In this document: positions 9,666-18,608 of the stretch, piece after piece
Layout of the letters: the number at the start of each line of letters is the position of its first letter
Numbering within the stretch: the first letter of the stretch is position 1
Assembly: GCA_016935555.1 (NCBI GenBank)
Contig: JAFGQR010000106.1
Span: forward strand, 57,177-121,176
Source: Verrucomicrobiota bacterium
Lineage (GTDB): Bacteria > Verrucomicrobiota > Verrucomicrobiia > Limisphaerales > JAFGQR01
Length of the DNA: 64,000 nt
Direction: 5' to 3'
Made by a program: the position numbers and the translations under genes
The notes under the pieces: model-generated
The model's input: the letters and a program-made list of their open reading frames with translations, nothing else
What the model was told of the DNA's origin: nothing
Database searches by the model: none

Positions 9666-10718
9666 ATGGCTCGTCCTTTGCGGGTTGAATGGCCGCGCGC
9701 GTGGTTTCACGTGACCGGCCGCGGCGTTGACCGACGGGCAATCGTCACGGATGACCGTGACCGGCGGCGGTGGCTGGCATTGGTCCAGGAAACCGTGCCA
9801 ATGTTCGGGTGGGTCATCCATGGCTATGTGCTCATGGACAACCATTATCACCTGATCCTGCAGCTCGGTGCGGAGGCGAACCTGTCGCGGGGAATGCACT
9901 GGTTGCAGACCAGCTACAGCATGGGATTCAACCGGCGACATCATCGGGTGGGGCCATTATTTCAAGGGCGGTTTGGCGCAGAGCTCGTCGAGGCCGAAGT
10001 GTGGGGTCTGGAACTGAGCCGTTATGTGCATCTGAATCCGGTGCGGATAACCCGGTTGGAATTGGATAAGCGGGCACGGCAAGCGGATCGGCTGGGGGTG
10101 CGGGGCAAACCCGACGCGGCGCAGGTCCGCGAGCGGGTGCAGCCCCTACGGCACTACCGCTGGAGCTCGTATCGTGCCTATGCGGGGCTGGAACCCGCTC
10201 CGGCATGGCTGACGACGTCGGTGCTCTTGGATCGGTGTGGCAAGGGAGGAGTCCGGGCACGGCACATGGTGTATGCGCGCTATGTGGAAAGTGCAATCCG
10301 GCAAGGATTGGAGGAAAGCCCGTGGGATCACATGCAGGCGCGGATCATCTTGGGCGGAAAACAGTTTGTGGAGAAGGTGCGTCGCCTGATGGGAGGTTCG
10401 CCGCGCGAGCAGCCCCAACGTCGGGCATTAGTGAAGCGGCCGACGTGGAACCAGGTGGTGCGGGTCGTGGAACGCGTGCGTGGGGAAAGATGGGAAACGC
10501 TGCGGGAACGCCATGGCGATTGGGGACGGGAGCTGGCGCTGTATTTGGGGCGGCGGCACTGCGGATTGCCGTTGCGCGAGTTGGGGGTGGCGGTGGGCGG
10601 ATTGGATTACGCCGCGGTGAGCGTAGCCGTCAAGCGGTATGAGCGGCGTCTGGCCCGGGAGAAACCGCTGCGGAACGCCGTCGAAAGCGCGAGGCAAATG
10701 TTGAATGTTGAGACCTGA
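9666..10718 (+). CDS. REP-associated tyrosine transposase (Y1_Tnp / IS200-like), with C-terminal DnaA-C-like helix-turn-helix region
   Basis: 'WFHVTGRG', HUH motif 'MDNHYHLIL', 'GLFQGRF'-type motif (VGPLFQGRF), 'YVHLNPVR'; C-term 'LRELGVAVGGLDYAAVSVAVKRYERRL' resembles a DnaA box-binding helix. Confidence 0.88.
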   Translation: MARPLRVEWPRAWFHVTGRGVDRRAIVTDDRDRRRWLALVQETVPMFGWVIHGYVLMDNHYHLILQLGAEANLSRGMHWLQTSYSMGFNRRHHRVGPLFQGRFGAELVEAEVWGLELSRYVHLNPVRITRLELDKRARQADRLGVRGKPDAAQVRERVQPLRHYRWSSYRAYAGLEPAPAWLTTSVLLDRCGKGGVRARHMVYARYVESAIRQGLEESPWDHMQARIILGGKQFVEKVRRLMGGSPREQPQRRALVKRPTWNQVVRVVERVRGERWETLRERHGDWGRELALYLGRRHCGLPLRELGVAVGGLDYAAVSVAVKRYERRLAREKPLRNAVESARQMLNVET

Positions 10719-10722
10719 CCCC
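10692..10722. repeat. Right 31-bp inverted repeat of RAYT unit (overlaps transposase stop codon)
   Basis: Perfect reverse complement of 9601-9631; stop TGA at 10716-10718 lies within it. Confidence 0.9.
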
Positions 10723-10966
10723 TTTTGCGCAGGGAGGTGCGAACCAAACCTCGATGCCGCTCGACGCCCCCAGGCCCCGCCAGGGTCCAGTGCTCGGTGC
10801 AACGCATGCCCTCAAGGGGAAGTCGCGGACGCGCTGGAACGCGTCCACCTGCGGTTCCAGGAAGCGTGAAGGGCTCCATCGCTGCGCATGCGGATCCCTT
10901 CCAAGCCAAGCGGCCGGGGGACCGTGGCGTCGCAACGGCATGAAGATAGCCGGGAGGCCTGCGCGA

Positions 10967-11443
10967 TCAGGAAGGGGCGGGCTCGGCGCCGTCGGTCTTG
11001 GAAGGGGCGGGCTCGGCGCCGTCGGTCTTGGAAGGGGCGGGGGCGGTTTCGGCGGCGGGCTTGTCGGCGGCGGGTTTGGCGGGGGCGGGCATGTCGATCC
11101 ACTCGAGGATGGCCATGGAGGCGGCGTCGCCGATGCGCGGGTGAAGGCGGACGATGCGGGTGTAGCCGCCGTCGCGGTCTTTGAAGAAGGGGGCGATGTC
11201 CTTGAAGAGGACGCGGCAGGCGTCCTCCTGGTGGAGGCGGGCGGCGGCGAGGCGGCGATGGTGAAGGGAGCCGAGTTTGCCGAGGGTGACCATTTTTTCG
11301 GCGACGGAGCGGGCGGCTTTGGCTTTGGCGAGGGTGGTGGTGACGCGGCGCTGTTTGATAAGGCTGCAGACGAGGTTGGCGAGCATGGCGTTGCGATGCT
11401 CCGAGGTGCGCCCCAGTTTGGCGGTTCGTTTGCGGTGTCGCAT
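10967..11443 (-). CDS. rplQ: 50S ribosomal protein L17 with repetitive C-terminal tail
   Basis: MRHRKRTAKLGRTSEHRNAMLANLVCSLI…; alpha operon position. Confidence 0.97.
   Translation of the reverse strand: MRHRKRTAKLGRTSEHRNAMLANLVCSLIKQRRVTTTLAKAKAARSVAEKMVTLGKLGSLHHRRLAAARLHQEDACRVLFKDIAPFFKDRDGGYTRIVRLHPRIGDAASMAILEWIDMPAPAKPAADKPAAETAPAPSKTDGAEPAPSKTDGAEPAPS
10971..11040. repeat. 30-bp tandem repeat (2.3 copies) encoding PAPSKTDGAE in L17 tail
   Basis: gaaggggcgggctcggcgccgtcggtcttg at 10971-11000 and 11001-11030 plus a partial copy. Confidence 0.9.
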
Positions 11444-11447
11444 AGGG

Positions 11448-12467
11448 CTAGAGCGTGAGTTTATTGAGGTCGTCCTTGGGGCTTTCCAGGAGGGTGGTGT
11501 CGAGGTTCATGCCGAGGGACAGGCCGAGGGTGGCGAGCTTGTCTTTGATTTCGTTGAGGGATTTCTTGCCGAAGTTGCGGTATTTGAGCATTTCCTGCTC
11601 GGTCTTCATGGCAAGCTGGCCGACGGTGGTGATATTGGCGTTGTTGAGGCAATTGGCGGCGCGGACGCTCAGCTCGATTTCGTTGACGCTCATGTTGAGG
11701 ATCTTCTTGAGCTGGGCTTTCTCGTCATCCTCCTTGGTGACGACCTCCTCGAACTCCACGGCGTTTTTGTCGTAGCCGACGAACACGTCGAGGTGATGCT
11801 GGAGGATGGCGGAGGCTTGGGTGAGGGCGTCATCGGGGGTGATGCGGCCGTCGGTCCAGATTTCAAGGATCAGGCGGTCGTAGTCGGTGCGCTGGCCGAC
11901 GCGGGCGTCCTCGACGGCATAGCGGACGCGGGTGACGGGGGAGAAGAGGGAATCGATGGCGATGACGCCGATGGGCTGGTCGGGTTTTTTGTTTTCGTCG
12001 CCCGGGCAGAAGCCGCGTCCGATTTTGACTTCGAGTTCCATCTCGAATTTCTTTTTCTTGTCGAGGGTGCAGATGAGCTGGCCGGGGTTGACGAGGTCGA
12101 TGTTCTGGTTGAGCTGGATATCGCCGGCGACGACGGAGCCGTCCTTGTGGACGGCGAGGAGGAGCATTTGGGGGTCGCGGGAGTGGGCTTTGAACTTGAC
12201 CTGTTTAAGGTTCAGGACGATGTCGGTGACGTCTTCGACGACGCCTTCGACGGTGGTGAACTCGTGCATGGCGCCGTCGATCTTGACGGAGGTGATGGCG
12301 GCGCCCTCGAGGGAGGAGAGCAGCACACGCCGGAGGGAGTTGCCGATGGTGTGGCCGTAGCCGGTTTCAAACGGTTCGGCGACGAACTTGGCGTAAGTCT
12401 CGGTGGCGGTCGACTCTTCCTTGGTCAACCGTTTGGGCATTTCGAAGCGTCCTAGGCGTACTGGCAT
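11448..12467 (-). CDS. rpoA: DNA-directed RNA polymerase subunit alpha
   Basis: 'GYGHTIGNSLRRVLLSSLEGAAI…' and alpha-CTD 'ELSVRAANCLNNANITTVGQLAMKTEQEMLKYRNFGKKSLNEI'. Confidence 0.98.
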   Translation of the reverse strand: MPVRLGRFEMPKRLTKEESTATETYAKFVAEPFETGYGHTIGNSLRRVLLSSLEGAAITSVKIDGAMHEFTTVEGVVEDVTDIVLNLKQVKFKAHSRDPQMLLLAVHKDGSVVAGDIQLNQNIDLVNPGQLICTLDKKKKFEMELEVKIGRGFCPGDENKKPDQPIGVIAIDSLFSPVTRVRYAVEDARVGQRTDYDRLILEIWTDGRITPDDALTQASAILQHHLDVFVGYDKNAVEFEEVVTKEDDEKAQLKKILNMSVNEIELSVRAANCLNNANITTVGQLAMKTEQEMLKYRNFGKKSLNEIKDKLATLGLSLGMNLDTTLLESPKDDLNKLTL

Positions 12468-12572
12468 ATGGTTGTGGGGTGCAATTGTAATCTGACCGGC
12501 CCGGAGGTTATTCCCGCCAATCCGGGGGTCCGTATAATTGCGTGGCCGGCCTCACTCGAAGCCGGCCGTCAG

Positions 12573-13181
12573 TTAGCGGGAATAAAATTCGACGACAGCC
12601 TGTTCGTTGGCGATGGGTTGGATCTCATCGCGGGTTGGGATGCGCATGACGACGCCTTTGAGTTCTTCCTTGTTGAGGGAGAGCCAGGCGGGAACGACGC
12701 GGTTGGTGGACATTTCGAGGTTTTTGGCCGCCAGCTGGCGCGTCACGTTGGAATCGCGGATCTGGACGACATCGTTCACCTTCAATCCGCAGGAGGGAAT
12801 ATTGACCTTGCGCCCGTTGACCTTGATGTGGCCGTGGGCGACCATCTGGCGCGCCGACGCCCGGCTGGTTCCGAAGCCCAGCTGGTACACGACGTTGTCC
12901 AGCCGGGTTTCGAGAATTTGGAGCATCTGCTCGCCGGTGACGCCGCGGCGTCTGAGGGCTTGCTGGTAGACGCGGCGGAACTGCCGCTCCATGAGTCCGT
13001 AGTAATACCGCAGCTTCTGCTTCTCGATCAGCCCCAGGGCATATTCGGTCGCCTTCCGCCGCGATTTCGGTCCATGGACGCCGGGGCCGTAGTCCCGGCG
13101 TTCAAAGTATTTCGAGGTGCCGTAGATCTGGACGCCGAAGCGCCGACTCATGCGAACACGGGGACCAGTATAACGAGCCAT
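12573..13181 (-). CDS. rpsD: 30S ribosomal protein S4
   Basis: MARYTGPRVRMSRRFGVQIYGTSKYFERRDYGPGVHG…; 'RLDNVVYQLGFGTSRASARQMVAHGHIKVNG'. Confidence 0.98.
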   Translation of the reverse strand: MARYTGPRVRMSRRFGVQIYGTSKYFERRDYGPGVHGPKSRRKATEYALGLIEKQKLRYYYGLMERQFRRVYQQALRRRGVTGEQMLQILETRLDNVVYQLGFGTSRASARQMVAHGHIKVNGRKVNIPSCGLKVNDVVQIRDSNVTRQLAAKNLEMSTNRVVPAWLSLNKEELKGVVMRIPTRDEIQPIANEQAVVEFYSR

Positions 13182-13232
13182 GCTTGAGTTGAGCGTTGTA
13201 GGTTGTGTCGGAAATATCGGAAACCCGGCTGT

Positions 13233-13946
13233 CTACACGCGGCGTTTCTTGCGGGGGCGGCACCCATTGTGGGGCACGGGGGTGACGTCCTTGATGACGC
13301 TGATGTCCAGGCCGATTGCCTGAAGCGCGCGGATGGCCGACTCGCGCCCGGAGCCGGGGCCCTTGACGCGGACTTCGACTTCTCTCATGCCATGGGACAT
13401 GGCTTGGCGGGCGGCGTCCTGGGCGACCTGTTGGGCGGCAAACGCGGTGCTTTTGCGGGAGCCTTTAAAGCCCACCTTGCCGGCGGTGGACCAGCCGATG
13501 ACGTTGCCTTGGGCATCGGTGATGGTGACGAGCGTGTTGTTGAACGTGGCGAGGATGTTGGCCACGCCGGCGGAGATGTTCTTGGCGTGCTTGGCCTTGA
13601 CGATCTTTTTGCCGGCCATCTCGTCGGCCAGCAGGTCGGCCGCCGTCAGCGCCGCGCCTGCAGCCGGCGCCGCCGCCGCCTCCCCGGCCTTGGGCGACTC
13701 GGCCTTCGGCGTGTCGCCCTTGGATGCGTCGGCTTTCGGGGTTGCGGCTTTCGCGGCATCGCCTTTGTGAGCCCCCTTGCGGCCGGCGCCGCCCTTCGCC
13801 GGTTTGGCGGGGGCGGTTTTGGGGGCGCTTTCTCCGGAAGCGGGATGGGCCGCCTTGGCGGGGGCTGCCGGGGGTCCGGCGGGCGCGGGCGGCGCGGGTG
13901 GTGCGGCTTCGGGACGGTTTGGTTGGGGATTGGACGGTTCAGCCAT
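13233..13946 (-). CDS. rpsK: 30S ribosomal protein S11 with a long Ala/Pro/Lys-rich N-terminal extension
   Basis: Core '[49 protein letters not shown]' preceded by >100 low-complexity residues. Confidence 0.95.
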   Translation of the reverse strand: MAEPSNPQPNRPEAAPPAPPAPAGPPAAPAKAAHPASGESAPKTAPAKPAKGGAGRKGAHKGDAAKAATPKADASKGDTPKAESPKAGEAAAAPAAGAALTAADLLADEMAGKKIVKAKHAKNISAGVANILATFNNTLVTITDAQGNVIGWSTAGKVGFKGSRKSTAFAAQQVAQDAARQAMSHGMREVEVRVKGPGSGRESAIRALQAIGLDISVIKDVTPVPHNGCRPRKKRRV

Positions 13947-13955
13947 GGTCAGGAA

Positions 13956-14351
13956 TCAGTGGATACCGGTCTTGGCATTGGGATTACGCTGGACGCCGAC
14001 GGTCTTGCGGGGGCCTTTGCGGGTGCGGGCGTTGGTGGAGGTGCGCTGGCCCCGGACGGGCAGGCCGCGGAGGTGCCGGATGCCGCGGTAGCATTTGATG
14101 GCCTGGAGTCGCTTGAGGTTGAGTCCCAGTTCGCGGCGCAGGTCGCCTTCGATCACATACTTGCCGTCCTGGATGGCGTGTGTGATTTGGGAGATTTGCT
14201 GTTCGGTGAGGTCTTTGGCCCGGAGGGCGGGGTTGATGGCTGCCTTGGCGAGGATATCGACGGCATTGGAGGGGCCGATGCCGTAGATGTAGCGCAAGGC
14301 GACGTCGATGCGTTTGCCGCCGGGGATTTCGATGCCGATGAGACGCGCCAT
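13956..14351 (-). CDS. rpsM: 30S ribosomal protein S13
   Basis: [37 protein letters not shown]…. Confidence 0.98.
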   Translation of the reverse strand: MARLIGIEIPGGKRIDVALRYIYGIGPSNAVDILAKAAINPALRAKDLTEQQISQITHAIQDGKYVIEGDLRRELGLNLKRLQAIKCYRGIRHLRGLPVRGQRTSTNARTRKGPRKTVGVQRNPNAKTGIH

Positions 14352-14356
14352 ATGGT

Positions 14357-14470
14357 TTAGCCTTGACGTTGTTTATGCCGGGGGTTGGTGCAAATGACCC
14401 GGATGACACCTTTGCGGCGAACGATTTTGCAGTTCTCGCAAAGTCTTCTGACTGATGTGCGAACTTTCAT
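14357..14470 (-). CDS. rpmJ: 50S ribosomal protein L36 (absent from supplied ORF track)
   Basis: Translated by hand: [37 protein letters not shown], 37 aa; canonical C-x2-C…C…H zinc pattern; between infA and rpsM. Confidence 0.96.
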   Translation of the reverse strand: MKVRTSVRRLCENCKIVRRKGVIRVICTNPRHKQRQG

Positions 14471-14477
14471 ATCCAGC

Positions 14478-14693
14478 TCAGGTTTTCGGGCCGAGAATCC
14501 GGCCTTTGGACATGTCGAAAGGCGACATTCCCAGTTTCACCCGGGACCCGACTTCGGGGGTGGCGCCGGTGCGCTTCGAGCGGCCCGTGAGAAATGCCAG
14601 GACGCGGTGCCCATTGGCAAGTTCCACCCAGCAAGTGCCGTTGGCGCAGTTGCTCACGACGATTCCTTCAACTTGGAAAGCATCGCGGTGCAA
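14478..14693 (-). CDS. infA: Translation initiation factor IF-1 (diverged)
   Basis: '[36 protein letters not shown]…[20 protein letters not shown]'; canonical position. Confidence 0.9.
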   Translation of the reverse strand: MHRDAFQVEGIVVSNCANGTCWVELANGHRVLAFLTGRSKRTGATPEVGSRVKLGMSPFDMSKGRILGPKT

Positions 14694-15439
14694 GTCAGGA
14701 TCTCCGGTTCGGATTCGGTGACGAGAACCGTGTGTTCAAAATGAGCGGCCAGTTGAGCATCTTTGGTGACGACTGTCCAGCCGTCTTTGAGGATTTTTAC
14801 CTCGGGAGACCCGGCGACGACCATGGGCTCGATGGCGAGGGTCATGCCTGGACGCAGTTTGGGGCTGGAGGTGCCGTCGACGAAGTTGGGCACTTGGGGT
14901 TCCTCGTGCATGGAGCGGCCGACGCCATGCCCGACGAACTCGCGCACGACATGGTAGCCATTGGTTTCGACGAAGCGCTCGATGGTGCGGGAGATGTCCG
15001 CCACCCGGTTGCCGGGAACGGCTTGGGCGATGCCTTCGTAGAGGGCCTGCTCGGTGATGTCCATCAGGCGTTGTGCTTCCACGCTGCAGCCGCCCACGGC
15101 GACGGTCCGGGCGTTGTCGCCGATGAAGCCGTTGTGGATCACGCCGACATCGAGGCTGACAAGGTCGCCAAACTCGAGCCGCCGGTCGGAGGCGATGCCA
15201 TGGACCACCTCCTCGTTCACCGAGATGCACAGGTGGCTCGGAAACTTCCGATAGCCGAAAAAGGCGCTTCGGGCGCCGTAATGCTTCATCCGCGCCGCGG
15301 CGTGCGCCTCCACGTCGCGCGTGGTGCGTCCGGGCTGGATGAACTCGCAGGCTTCATCCAGCACGGCGCGCGCGATGGCGCATGCCGGCCGCATGGCTTC
15401 GAGATCGCGTTCGCTCTTCAGGATGATCATCGGTGGCAT
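14654..15439 (-). CDS. map: Type I methionyl aminopeptidase
   Basis: 'HLCISVNEEVVHGIASDRRLEFGDLVSLDVGVIHNGFIGDNART', 'REFVGHGVGRSMHEEPQVPNF'. Confidence 0.96.
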   Translation of the reverse strand: MPPMIILKSERDLEAMRPACAIARAVLDEACEFIQPGRTTRDVEAHAAARMKHYGARSAFFGYRKFPSHLCISVNEEVVHGIASDRRLEFGDLVSLDVGVIHNGFIGDNARTVAVGGCSVEAQRLMDITEQALYEGIAQAVPGNRVADISRTIERFVETNGYHVVREFVGHGVGRSMHEEPQVPNFVDGTSSPKLRPGMTLAIEPMVVAGSPEVKILKDGWTVVTKDAQLAAHFEHTVLVTESEPEILTCTAMLSKLKESS

Positions 15440-15456
15440 AAGGGGTTCGAGGCCGG

Positions 15457-16851
15457 CTAGAACCGGCCGCGGATGCGTCCCTTTTTCAGGAAACCGTCGT
15501 AATGGCGCATCAACAGATGGGATTCCATCTGGCGCATGGTGTCAAGGACGACGCCGACGGTGATGAGGAGGCTGGTGCCGCCGAAGAAGGTGGCCAGGGC
15601 ATAGGGGACATTCATTTCGCGGTAGAGCAGCAAGGGGATGATGGCGAGGATGGTGAGGAACACCGCGCCGGCGAGGGTGATGCGGCTCATGGCGTTATGG
15701 AGGAAATTGCTGGTGGCGACGCCCGGGCGCACGCCGGGGATATAGCCGCCGTATTTTTTGAGGTCGTCGGCGATTTGGATTTCGTTGAACTGGGTGGCCA
15801 CCCAGAAATAGGAGAAGAAGAGGATCATGGCGCCGTAGACGACCATATAGAGCATGGCGCCCTCGATCAACGCGTTGGCCATGCGGCGCAGGAATTCGAT
15901 GTCATAGGCCGCCCCGAGGTATTGGAGGATTTTCTGGGGGAACATGAGGATGGCCTGGGCGAAGATGATGGGCATGACGCCGGCGTAGTTGACGCGCAGC
16001 GGCATGAAGGAGGTGCCGCCCGAGACGACTTTGCGGCCGACGGCCCGCTGGGCGTATTGGACGGGGACCTTGCGTTGGGCCTGGGTCATGGCGATGACGC
16101 CCGCCACGACGGCGCAGAGCAGCAGGATCATGGCGATGCCATGGAAGAGATTGAACCTGGCGTCCAGGCCGGAGCCGGGGCGGAACATGTCCACGAGGGC
16201 CTGCCAGGCTTGGGGGAGGCGGGCGAGGATGCCGATGGTAATGACGAGGGAGACGCCGTTGCCGATGCCGCGTTCGGAGATCTGTTCGCCCATCCACATC
16301 AGGAGCAGGGTGCCGGTGGTGAGAATAATCATCGTCTGAAACCGATACCACCACAGCCAGTCGTCGCTGTAGAGAATCAGCCGGCGCCCCTCGCCGAATC
16401 CCTGGAAGATGGCTTCGGGGTTTTCCCAGCCGATGGCCATGACGATGCCCTGGCCGATGCACAGGAGCACGGTCAGATAACGGCCGTATTGGATGATCTT
16501 CGCCCGCCCGTTTTCCTCGCGGGACAGCTTGCTGAGCTGGGGGACGACAGCGGTGAGCAGTTGGAGAATGATGGTGGCGCTGATGTAGGGCATGATGCCG
16601 AGCGAGCCGACGGCGCAGCGTTCCAGGGCGCCGCCGGTGAACATGCTGTACATGCCCAGCAACCCGCCTCCGCCCTCTTGCGAACCGAGGGTGCGGAAAT
16701 ACTCCGCAAGCGCGCCGCCGTCCAGCCCGGGAACGGGCACCATCGCCACCAGCCGGCACATGCCCAGCACGATCAGGGTGAAGATGATGCGCGATTTGAG
16801 CTCGGGGATTTTGAAGCAGTTGGCGAAGGTGTTGAAGACGTTGGCAAACAT
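15457..16851 (-). CDS. secY: Preprotein translocase subunit SecY
   Basis: 464 aa, multiple TM segments; 'GEQISERGIGNGVSLVITIGI', 'GYIPGVRPG', C-term 'HLLMRHYDGFLKKGRIRGRF'. Confidence 0.97.
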   Translation of the reverse strand: MFANVFNTFANCFKIPELKSRIIFTLIVLGMCRLVAMVPVPGLDGGALAEYFRTLGSQEGGGGLLGMYSMFTGGALERCAVGSLGIMPYISATIILQLLTAVVPQLSKLSREENGRAKIIQYGRYLTVLLCIGQGIVMAIGWENPEAIFQGFGEGRRLILYSDDWLWWYRFQTMIILTTGTLLLMWMGEQISERGIGNGVSLVITIGILARLPQAWQALVDMFRPGSGLDARFNLFHGIAMILLLCAVVAGVIAMTQAQRKVPVQYAQRAVGRKVVSGGTSFMPLRVNYAGVMPIIFAQAILMFPQKILQYLGAAYDIEFLRRMANALIEGAMLYMVVYGAMILFFSYFWVATQFNEIQIADDLKKYGGYIPGVRPGVATSNFLHNAMSRITLAGAVFLTILAIIPLLLYREMNVPYALATFFGGTSLLITVGVVLDTMRQMESHLLMRHYDGFLKKGRIRGRF

Positions 16852-16873
16852 GGGTGGGAGAGGTTAACGCCGG

Positions 16874-17347
16874 TCAGGATTTCTGCGGGGGCGTCTTCGC
16901 TGCGGCAACGAGTTCGCACACGCCACCCTGCGCCTCGATCTTGGCCCTGGCGCTGGCGCTGAAGGCGTGGGCGCTGACCGTCAGCTTCCGGCTCAGGTCG
17001 CCGGCGCCGAGGATCTTGATGCCGTCGGCCCGTCCGCTGGCCAGGCCCGCCTCGCGCAGGGTTTGCTCTGTCACCCGGGTGCCGTTGTCGAACCGGTTCA
17101 ACGCCTCCAGGTTGACCGGGATGTAACGGGTGCCGTGCCGCACGTTGTTGAAGCCCCGTTTGGGGATGCGGCGGATGAGGGGCATCTGGCCGCCTTCGAA
17201 CCCGACGCGGATGGAGCTGCCGGAGCGGGCGGTTTGGCCTTTGCCGCCGCGTCCGCTGGTGCGTCCGTGGCCGCTGGATTCGCCCTGGCCGAGCCGTTTC
17301 CGGCGATGTTTGGCGCCGGGCCGAGGTTTAAGATCGTGCAAACGCAT
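16874..17347 (-). CDS. rplO: 50S ribosomal protein L15
   Basis: MRLHDLKPRPGAKHRRKRLGQGESSGHGRTSGRGGKGQTARSG…. Confidence 0.97.
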   Translation of the reverse strand: MRLHDLKPRPGAKHRRKRLGQGESSGHGRTSGRGGKGQTARSGSSIRVGFEGGQMPLIRRIPKRGFNNVRHGTRYIPVNLEALNRFDNGTRVTEQTLREAGLASGRADGIKILGAGDLSRKLTVSAHAFSASARAKIEAQGGVCELVAAAKTPPQKS

Positions 17348-17373
17348 AAAAGGGGGTTCCTGAAGCCATCCCG

Positions 17374-18177
17374 TCAGGCGGACGCCTCCGGGGGCGCCGA
17401 GGGCGTCTCCGGGGAGGCCTCGGCACCGGGGGCAGGTGCCGGAGGGGCTTCCTCGGTTTTCGGGACGAGTTTGAAGGCCATGCCTCGGCTGCGGTAGATG
17501 TCCTCACGCAGCCGCAGGCTTTGGAGGGCGGACATGGTGGCCTTGACGACGTTGGCGGCGTTCTTCGAGCCGAGGGACTTGCTCAAGACGTTGCGCACGC
17601 CTGCGGACTCCAGAACAGCCCGCACGGTTTTGCCGGCGATGACGCCGGTGCCTTCGGAGGCGGGGCGCAGCAGCACCTGCGCGCCGCAGTAGCGGGTTTG
17701 GACCTCGTGGGGGATGGTGCCTTCCTTGAGGCAGACCCGGACCATGTGATGGCGGGCGATATCGTTGCCTTTGCGGATGGCCTCGGCCACTTCGCCGGCC
17801 TTGCCCAGGCCGACGCCGACGTTGCCTTGCCGGTCGCCGACGACCACCAGCGCGCTGAAACTGAAGCGGCGGCCGCCTTTGACGACCTTGGCGGAGCGGT
17901 TGATGAACACGACTTTCTCGGACAACTGCGGCCCCGCATCGGCGTCCGCCCTCATGAAATCCGTCCCGCCCTCGCCCCCCGGCCCGCCGCGCCGGCCGCG
18001 CCGGCCGCGCCCGCCGCCGCGCATGCCGCCCGGGCCGCCCCGGCCGCCGGGGCCGCGCCGGATGAATCCGCGGGTATCGTCCTCTGGGGCGGCGGTTTCG
18101 CCGGGGGCTGTCTCTGGCGGCCGCGGTTCCTCGATGGGACCGCCTCTCAGATCAGTATCGTTGGTGGATTCGGACAC
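17374..18177 (-). CDS. rpsE: 30S ribosomal protein S5 with Arg-Gly-rich N-terminal and Ala/Pro-rich C-terminal extensions
   Basis: Core '[51 protein letters not shown]' flanked by non-canonical tails. Confidence 0.96.
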   Translation of the reverse strand: MSESTNDTDLRGGPIEEPRPPETAPGETAAPEDDTRGFIRRGPGGRGGPGGMRGGGRGRRGRRGGPGGEGGTDFMRADADAGPQLSEKVVFINRSAKVVKGGRRFSFSALVVVGDRQGNVGVGLGKAGEVAEAIRKGNDIARHHMVRVCLKEGTIPHEVQTRYCGAQVLLRPASEGTGVIAGKTVRAVLESAGVRNVLSKSLGSKNAANVVKATMSALQSLRLREDIYRSRGMAFKLVPKTEEAPPAPAPGAEASPETPSAPPEASA

Positions 18178-18197
18178 GATGGTTTCTCCTGGTTGAA

Positions 18198-18563
18198 TTA
18201 GAACTGAAGTCCGCCTTCGCGGGCGGCGTCGGCGAGCGCCTTGACTTTGCCGTGGTATTGGGCGCCTCCGCGGTCGAACACGACGCGGGAGATGCCCTGG
18301 GCCTTGGCGGCCTCGGCGGCCAGCGCGCCGATGCGCTTGGCGCCGGGGATGTTGGCCGCGAGCCGGTCCCGATCCGCCACCTTTGTGGCGCGCGTCGACG
18401 TCGAGGCCAGGGTGCGGCCCGCCGCGTCGTCGATGAATTGGACATAAATGTTCTGGTTGGTGAACCGGACGCTCATGCGGGGCCGCGCCGCCGTGCCCGC
18501 CACCTTCTTCCGGATGCGCAAACGGCGCAGTTTTGCGAGACGATGTTTTTTCTGGGTCAGCAT
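18198..18563 (-). CDS. rplR: 50S ribosomal protein L18
   Basis: '[31 protein letters not shown]', '[31 protein letters not shown]'. Confidence 0.97.
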   Translation of the reverse strand: MLTQKKHRLAKLRRLRIRKKVAGTAARPRMSVRFTNQNIYVQFIDDAAGRTLASTSTRATKVADRDRLAANIPGAKRIGALAAEAAKAQGISRVVFDRGGAQYHGKVKALADAAREGGLQF

Positions 18564-18608
18564 AGACTGGGCGCCATGGGGGTTGTCATGGGGAGGGGGG
18601 ATGTTAGG

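Larger units (their letters stand above)
9601..10722 (+). mobile_element. RAYT/Y1-transposase unit bounded by a perfect 31-bp inverted repeat
   Basis: ggggtcaggtctcaacattcaacatttgcct (9601-9631) is the exact reverse complement of 10692-10722; encloses the transposase ORF. Confidence 0.75.

Noticed and set aside
10971-11040. Possible CRISPR-like or regulatory direct repeat
   Set aside because: It is a 30-bp in-frame coding tandem repeat in the L17 tail with no spacers.
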